Shown one piece after another: positions 29,255 to 34,728 of a stretch of 34,728 bases of DNA. The DNA lies in NCBI RefSeq assembly GCF_000003605.2, contig NW_003110486.1:61253-95980 (forward strand), read 5' to 3'. Under the pieces are notes generated by a model that worked only from the letters and a program-made list of their open reading frames with translations, did no database searches and was not told the DNA's origin. This stretch comes from Saccoglossus kowalevskii (Eukaryota; Hemichordata; Enteropneusta; Harrimaniidae). Both the position numbers and the translations under genes were made by a program. Position 1 is the first letter of the stretch. Each line of letters opens with the position of its first letter.

Positions 29255-29617
29255 AACTTATCATAACTAGTCACTGGTAGCATAGTGGTTTTCTCATCAG
29301 ACTCATGATCGGTAGACCCAAGTTCAAATCCTACTAGCCGAGGTTCATTCACCCACAAATGCAACTTTGGGGGAACCTTGGTTAATGTCCTCAGGTTCTT
29401 GTGTTTGACCGAACTTGGTGGATTCCAGGATAGCGCATTGAATTGCAATGACCACACAGCCCTGTCATGTTGTCCCAAACATGAATATGACTTCTGTGGC
29501 AAAATGCACTATGTGTCAGCACTTGCAATTTGCACTTAAAAGAAAATGTCAGGAGAGACAACAGTGACATTCAATGTCCGCCTGGCGCAAAAAAAATTAT
29601 AAAAAAAAAACTTATCA
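29255..29617 (+). mobile_element. SINE copy 2, tRNA-headed, full length, with target-site duplication
   Basis: The element is 29265-29607 (343 bp) between perfect 10-bp direct repeats AACTTATCAT (29255-29264 and 29608-29617). The head is tRNA-like, with an A box TAGCATAGTGG (29278-29288), an anticodon-loop-like CTCATGA and a perfect B box GTTCAAATCC (29322-29331), an internal RNA polymerase III promoter. Then follow a central body of about 160 bp, a conserved 3' domain (TATGTGTCAGCAC, TTGCAATTTGCAC, GGAGAGACAACAGTGACA, CGCCTGGC) and an A-rich tail. The tRNA stems are too decayed for a working tRNA. A 102-codon minus frame over it is a shadow. Confidence 0.9.
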
Positions 29618-30560
29618 TTGCATGTATCACTCCTTTGTGTATACTACAGCTTACATCCTAAACAATAATGAGAGTACATAATTGAATTGGCATGATGTCA
29701 CATGATTATTTTACAACAGCTACGGTATGTACAATTGTATACCTCAATAAATATCTCAAAAAAAGACAAACAAATTTCTATAATTATGTATTCGTGAAAC
29801 AATAAAATCTGGCGACCAACAAATTCCAACTTCGCCACTAAATTTTTCAGTTAGCCAACAACAATGGCCACTAGGGGGAAAAAAATCTTTGATGGCTGAA
29901 ATACGGAACATGTATGGAGTGGTTTGAAGTAAGTAACTTCTACATCTTAATGATACGCATCTGCTAATTACATTCTGGGTTTGTTTTGTCTGCTCAGATT
30001 TTGAACCAAATTATCATATTTTTGTTGTGTGCTGAGTGTGACTGTAATTTACTCTGCACTCGCTGAAAAGCTGCAAAATAAAATGAGGCCATGCAAGGGT
30101 AAAATCTATCCACAATAATGTATATTTCACAAATTTTGCTGATATAATATTTACTGTAATATTATCAGTGTATTTGACAAATATATACGTCAAATTATTG
30201 CAAAAACAGATTATTGTGTTTTGTTATAAGAGCACACTTCCGTGTGAGTAGAATTCTATTTCGTATTGGAGTGGCGTTGATTCAGAGCTTCCTGCATCCC
30301 CGTAGTTTTTCATTTATTTTGTTCATTAGGACAGCTTGCTTTCAGAATTATGTTGCGCCTATGTAATTATGTATAAATTTCAAAACAAGTTGCATAAAGG
30401 TCAGACTTGCTTTCTGTAATGTCTGATTAAGTTTGAACAATGTATGTCTGAGTGGGATAACAGCATGTGTTCGTTCAAAAAGAAAATATTGCCCCAGGAT
30501 CTCAACTGAAATAAAATGCAAATTCCAAAAATTATCATATGTTCATAGCATATAACGTAT
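29618..30560. other. No supported gene
   Basis: AT-rich with no recognisable frame or repeat. GGCCACTAGGGGG near 29868 is an isolated GC word. Confidence 0.3.
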
Positions 30561-30682
30561 CTATTTATATTGTATTGTAATTGTGTTGTGTATGGATATA
30601 TTTATTGCTTTTTTACCAAAAGAAATATTGTAATTTCTAAGGATGCAATAAAACTTGATTATTATTAGTATTATTATTAGCA
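30561..30682 (+). mobile_element. Possible LINE 3' tail ending in a (TTA)n microsatellite
   Basis: TTGTATTGTAATTGTGTTGT, AATATTGTAATTTC and GCAATAAAACTTGATTATTA lead into ATTAGTATTATTATTAG. A T/G-rich 3' UTR ending in AATAAA and a short 3-bp microsatellite is typical of the tails of animal non-LTR retrotransposons. No reverse-transcriptase ORF is present, so this would be a strongly 5'-truncated copy or a look-alike. Confidence 0.3.
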
Positions 30683-30740
30683 CGTACCACTGACGTGTGA
30701 TTTGAAATATCGCTTTTCGATTTGCTACGTTACACGTCAG

Positions 30741-30864
30741 CAACGTATGCTGTTTTGAAGATTATGTTGTGTCTATTTCTGTTCATTTTGTGGGGAAGCT
30801 CGTAACACTTGTTATATTGGGTGCAATTGGATATTTTTTCTACTGGAATTGTGATGTGAGGCAG
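30741..30864 (+). repeat. Leader of the 66-bp array, shared with an inverted copy elsewhere
   Basis: GCTGTTTTGAAGATTATGTT to CTACTGGAATTGTGATGTGA is homologous to the reverse complement of 26936-27090. The leader contains one degenerate half-unit (CTCGTAACACTTGTTATATT) that resembles the 66-bp repeat, so the array probably grew from the edge of this dispersed repeat. Confidence 0.75.
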
Positions 30865-31914
30865 TTTATCACGCTTGCACATCGCAGTAATCCAACCAAA
30901 GTATGTACATTTTCTCTTCTGGAAGTTAAGTTTGTAACACTTGCACATCGCAGTAATCCAACCAAAGTATGTATATTTTCTCTTCTGGAAGTTAAGTTTG
31001 TAACACTTGCACATCGCAGTAATCCAACTAAAGTATGTATATTTTCTCTTCTGGAAGTTAAGTTTGTAACACTTGCACATCGCAGTAATCCAACCAAAGT
31101 ATGTACATTTTCTTCTCTGGAAGTTATGTTCGTAACACTTGTGCAGGACTGCAATCAAACAAAAGTATGTACATTTTCTCTTCTGGAAGTTGAGTTTGTA
31201 ACACTTGCACATCGCAGTAATCCAACCAAAGTATGTATATTTTCTCTTCTGGAAGTTAAGTTCGTAACACTTGTGCAGGACTGTAATCCAACCAAAGTAT
31301 GTACATTTTCTTCTCTGGAAGTTATGTTCGTAACACTTGTGCAGGACTGTTCTCCAACAAAAGTATGTACATTTTCTTCTCTGGAAGTTATGTTCGTAAC
31401 ACTTGTGCAGGACTGTAATCCAACAAAAGTATGTACATTTTCTTCTCTGGAAGTTATGTTCGTAACACTTGTGCAGGACTGTAATCCAACCAAAGTATGT
31501 ACATTTTCTTTTCTGGAAGTTATGTTCGTAACACTTGTGCAGGACTGTAATCCAACAAAAGTATGTACATTTTCTTCTCTGGAAGTTATGTTCGTAACAC
31601 TTGTGCAGGACTGTAATCCAACAAAAGTATGTACATTTTCTTCTCTGGAAGTTATGTTCGTAACACTTGTGCAGGACTGTAATCCAACCAAAGTATGTAC
31701 ATTTTCTTCTCTGGAAGTTATGTTCGTAACACTTGTGCAGAACTGTAATCCAACAAAAGTATGTACATTTTCTTCTCTGAAAGTTATGTTCGTAACACTT
31801 GTGCAGGACTGTAATCTAACAAAAGTATGTATATTTTCCTCTCTGGAAGTTATGCTCGTAACACTTGTGCAGGACTGCCATCAAACAAAAGTATGTTTTC
31901 TTCTGAAAGTTGGA
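30865..31914 (+). repeat. 66-bp minisatellite, about 15.9 copies, open in several frames
   Basis: Fifteen full units and a final partial one lie head to tail with no spacers. There are two unit types. Type A (GCACATCGCAGTAATCCAAC ... CTTCTGGAAGTTAAG) makes up copies 1-3 and 6. Type B (GTGCAGGACTGTAATCCAAC ... TCTCTGGAAGTTATG) makes up copies 7-15. Copies 4 and 5 are A/B chimeras at opposite junctions. Because 66 is 3 x 22 and the unit lacks stops, a 416-codon plus frame (30769-32019; unit FVTLVQDCNPTKVCTFSSLE then VM) and two minus frames stay open. A/B differences are mostly amino-acid-changing (AHRS vs VQDC), so selection on a protein is not supported. I treat it as satellite DNA and not as a gene. 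Confidence 0.92.
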
Positions 31915-34476
31915 TATCTGATAGCTGTGAAAACACTTGTGTATATATGGAATTATAGTTTAACAAAATTGTTGGTATTTTATTTTCTTTACCATACATG
32001 TACCAGTAACGTAAAATAAAAAAACATTCACTTGGATTGTAATTGAATTATATATCTTGGTCATCTCGATAACTCGACAATTTGTCTATTCAGACTTTTC
32101 ACTTACAAGTGTTTTTCTGTGGTACATTTATTTAGACACTCAGCACTATAGGATATATTACACACGCAGTCAAAGAAATTGATGCACTCTATAAAATGAG
32201 CAAGGTTTCACAATTACGACTACGTAATTGATAGAGCTAGTGATAACATAAAAACGGAGTAATCAACCGTATAAAAAAAAAACGTAATGTACGACTCAAC
32301 AAACATTGTCACTTTTCATTTCTCAGAATAATGTTTTCTCTGTACATTGTCAAATTATTTTTTTCAACATTTGGATCAAAGCTTTTTTCACACTTACACA
32401 TTGTCACTTTTAGCTATTTAGTATGATGTTTTTGAGGCAGTTAATTCGGTGTACGACTCTCCTCATTCAAAGAACTTCGGTGAAATTGACATCACTACTA
32501 GATTTCTTATTTTTTTGCCTACTAAAAAATAAACGAAAGTTAACTTCACAAATTAATGTTTGCAGTATGATATTGCTTCCAATTAATCTGGTTGTCAAGG
32601 AAACAAGTGAATTACATAGCGATAAAGTGAATAATCATGCTTTCGCTCCAAATAATGTAAAGGAAGACAACTGTTTTTACTTTATCCTTTTTACTATTAT
32701 TTAGAATGCAGAAAAAGACAGGACATTTACTCATCTGTTAAAGTCAATATTGCTCCCTACTTTTGTACGGAGTAGGTGTGATTTCCAGTTTGCACCAGTA
32801 AGTCTGGAGAGCCAAATGTTAGTTGAAACCAAATTAGCAAGCGTGTATGCTATTTTCCCGTCCCAGTTCTTCAGTGATCAAATGCTTTGTCCATACCTAC
32901 ATGTACATGGATGGCACAAGTACAAGGTGGAGTTCAAACATTGAAAGTTGTTTTTCTAACACCTCTAATCCTCTTCATAAGCCAGTGAATTCCCACAGAA
33001 TAGTAAGCTTGGCATGGAAACATGTTGAGGCACCTTCTTTGTATTTTAATCTGTCCATGTACCTACCGGTACTACAAACGACAATACAGACTTGACAATA
33101 CAGACAATACAGATGGCTTTACGAGCTTGAAAATATATTCTACCCATTCATCCTGGTTAACGAAAACAGATTCTAAATCATGATTATTTTTCTGTGACAT
33201 TATACTTATGTTTTTATGATCACTCTAATTTCACAATTAATACCTCATACCTTTTTATTTTGCATGATTATATTTAATGAAGAAATAATTTTTGAAGATT
33301 GTTGCAACTTGACGTGTGCAATACTAAATATTTGCAACCTAAAGTCAGTTTCTATGTACAATGTACTGTGACTCGGAATTGTGTAGGTAGGGGGCCTTGA
33401 TTCCCACAATTCAACCAAGATTTTTAGATCTAGTGTAATAATATGTGACAATTCAGAGAGAATCAAAATGGTCATACAAAACAAAACAACAACAACAACA
33501 AAATAACAAAAAATGTATGTGCCACACCTGTATAATGTGCATGTGTATGTGTTCTACTTGAGTTAAAAGTCTTTAGTAATGTTCAGTGCTCTTCAGCGTG
33601 AAGTTCGTACTGTTCACATTTGATATCTAGGCATATGTCAAGTGTATGGGATTGGTTACGGCTGAGTCGAAACGTGTCGAAAAAAACGTAATCTCAGTCT
33701 ATCTATCTGAACACTTGAAATAAGTCTAAATCATGCCCTCAGTGATGAACTTAAGAGAATGACTATATTCATTTTTTATGACAGGAATGTAGGTAAAACT
33801 ACATTATCTCACCAATAGTTACTCTGGGTACGTTTCCACACTGTAGGAATTACTGTGACGTCTTGAATACCAGCTCCCACCATGAACAAAATGAATTCAC
33901 GACATTGTCGGCGACGCAAATTTATGCAATGCTACATAGCTGAAAAAACTAGCTGTTCCAATTTTTTGCCGTTTTTGTCCACAATGATTACCGGTTATAA
34001 CAAATACCCTAACAGCAAATAGCATCGGACAAATGAGCAGAACATGCATGTACATGTGGTCTGTCATCTTTGGGTCAACAGATGAATGATCGACGACACG
34101 ATTTACATGAACATGTTGTAATCCCTTTGCAAACATGAAGGATTGAAAATATTTGACATGTGCCAAGATATTTGAAGCTGAACGTACATGTACATAATGT
34201 ACCTATTGCCAAGGATTTGTGCACTATATAAATATTATTATTCCATTTGTGTTTGTATGTTTTGACTCCTACCGTGAAACTTTCAATGTTTGTGTTACAC
34301 TCACGAAATAATTCTCCTGTACATGTATTTGGTCAGTAATTATGTAAATGATTATCATTCTCAACTACTCACCCCGTCTCCCCTCCTAACCAATCATCAT
34401 CATCATTTACATTTTCAAAACAACTTATCAGTTGTAGTGTTAAAACAACCCATATATCAGTTTTTTATCATATGAC
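31915..34476. other. About 2.5 kb without a supported gene
   Basis: AT-rich, with several microsatellites: ACAATACAGAC repeats near 33080-33110, AACAACAAC near 33484, CATCATCAT near 34396. GTACATGTAC-type words occur near 34185. Frames at 32423-32704, 32750-33095 and 33897-34166 are unrecognised. GGGTACGTTTCCACACTG at 33826 has the look of a DNA-transposon end, but no partner was found. Confidence 0.35.
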
Positions 34477-34496
34477 AGTTTTTTTCGCCGACTTAG
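34477..34496 (+). other. Splice acceptor region before the right-edge exon
   Basis: Two AG acceptors are possible: ATCATATGACAG ending at 34478, or TTTTTTTCGCCGACTTAG ending at 34496. The second has the better pyrimidine tract. Both lead into the same open frame. With the first, the exon would also include an in-frame FFRRLR stretch. Confidence 0.55.
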
Positions 34497-34728
34497 ACTG
34501 AAGGAGTACCATGCGCAGGACGCTGATCGCGATCGCGATGAAGCTAGCCAGGACATGGATACTATTCACAACGCTCGTTTATTTGGAGCACCACCATCTG
34601 TGTCCTATTGGACACCACCACCTGGTCGTAATGATACTCTGGATCATTATATAAGTGTGTGTAGACGAGAAATACATACTATTAAGTTTAACAATCAGAA
34701 ATGGCAAAATAGCAATATTACTCGTCAG
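34497..34728 (+). CDS. Coding exon of an unidentified protein, cut by the window edge
   Basis: After the acceptor the frame starting at CTG (34498-34500) stays open for 77 codons to the last base. It reads LKEYHAQDADRDRDEASQDM, DTIHNARLFGAPPSVSYW, TPPPGRNDTLDHYISVCRRE, IHTIKFNNQKWQNSNITRQ. The composition is unlike the AT-rich filler: balanced residues, three Trp or Tyr within a Pro-rich SYWTPPPG patch, a repeated Asp-Arg run encoded by GATCGC repeats, and higher G+C. No Met suitable as a start lies upstream, so it is an internal or later exon. I do not recognise the family. The nearest upstream plus-strand exon candidate is the promoter-linked segment at 3547-3595, about 31 kb away. Confidence 0.68.

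Noticed and set aside
29265-29345. Functional tRNA gene with a CAT-like anticodon
   Set aside because: A and B boxes are present but the stems do not pair properly, and the sequence continues into a SINE body with tail and target duplication.
31155-31691. 178-codon and other minus-strand frames over the same array
   Set aside because: Shadows of the 66-bp repeat.
30769-32019. 416-codon plus-strand frame with a hydrophobic N-terminus, read as a repeat protein
   Set aside because: The length is a by-product of a stop-free 66-bp unit (3 x 22). Two minus frames are open as well, unit differences are mostly amino-acid-changing, and the leader is a dispersed repeat found inverted at 26936-27090.
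33826-34130. Transposon starting at GGGTACGTTTCCACACTG
   Set aside because: The end looks transposon-like, but no inverted partner or coding remnant could be located. The 89-codon minus frame nearby is unrecognised.
34459-34478. AG at 34459-34460 as the acceptor of the right-edge exon
   Set aside because: It would add sequence of no coding character before the second and third AG. The acceptors at 34478 or 34496 fit better.

Overview
The window looks like a piece of an AT-rich animal nuclear genome, most likely a marine invertebrate. By eye it is roughly two-thirds A+T (not counted). Long gene-free stretches, splice-like junctions, a tRNA-headed SINE with target-site duplications, several families of small inverted-repeat transposons, minisatellites, and decayed Crypton-type recombinase and Harbinger-type Myb/SANT genes all point to a metazoan. 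There are no operons, Shine-Dalgarno sites or dense ORFs. I cannot fix the phylum from the sequence.

Layout. Positions 1-461 hold the C-terminal end of a dead Crypton/DUF3504-type tyrosine recombinase. Positions 1.8-3.6 kb are the most gene-like part of the left half. They contain two possible minus-strand coding exons (1878-2073 and 2681-2780), a short ATGGCGG-initiated reading frame, and a CCAAT/E-box promoter-like block that runs into a possible plus-strand first exon ending at a good donor (3595). Positions 6.0-6.5 kb carry a broken Harbinger Myb/SANT-like accessory gene on the minus strand. From about 7 to 34.4 kb I find no intact gene. This part is intronic or intergenic DNA filled with SINEs, TA- and TTAA-flanked MITEs, foldback elements and tandem repeats. 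A convincing coding exon of an unidentified protein starts after a splice acceptor near 34497 and runs in frame off the right edge. The 3.5-kb promoter-like block and this exon could be the two ends of one gene with an intron of about 31 kb, but nothing in the sequence proves the link.

Mobile DNA. The clearest events are: (a) a TA-targeting MITE inserted into a TTAA-targeting MITE at 24607-25047, with a related unoccupied copy at about 12812; (b) a 1,668-bp inverted-repeat element (22704-24371), flanked by TAG, inserted into a tandem repeat and containing a minus-strand fragment resembling a HIRAN domain; (c) two copies of one SINE family (8176-8299 and 29265-29607), both with target-site duplications; (d) a 16-copy, 66-bp tandem array (30865-31914) whose leader recurs inverted at 26936-27090.

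No RNA gene, CRISPR array or intact transposase was found. The exons are not assigned to named proteins because I do not recognise them.
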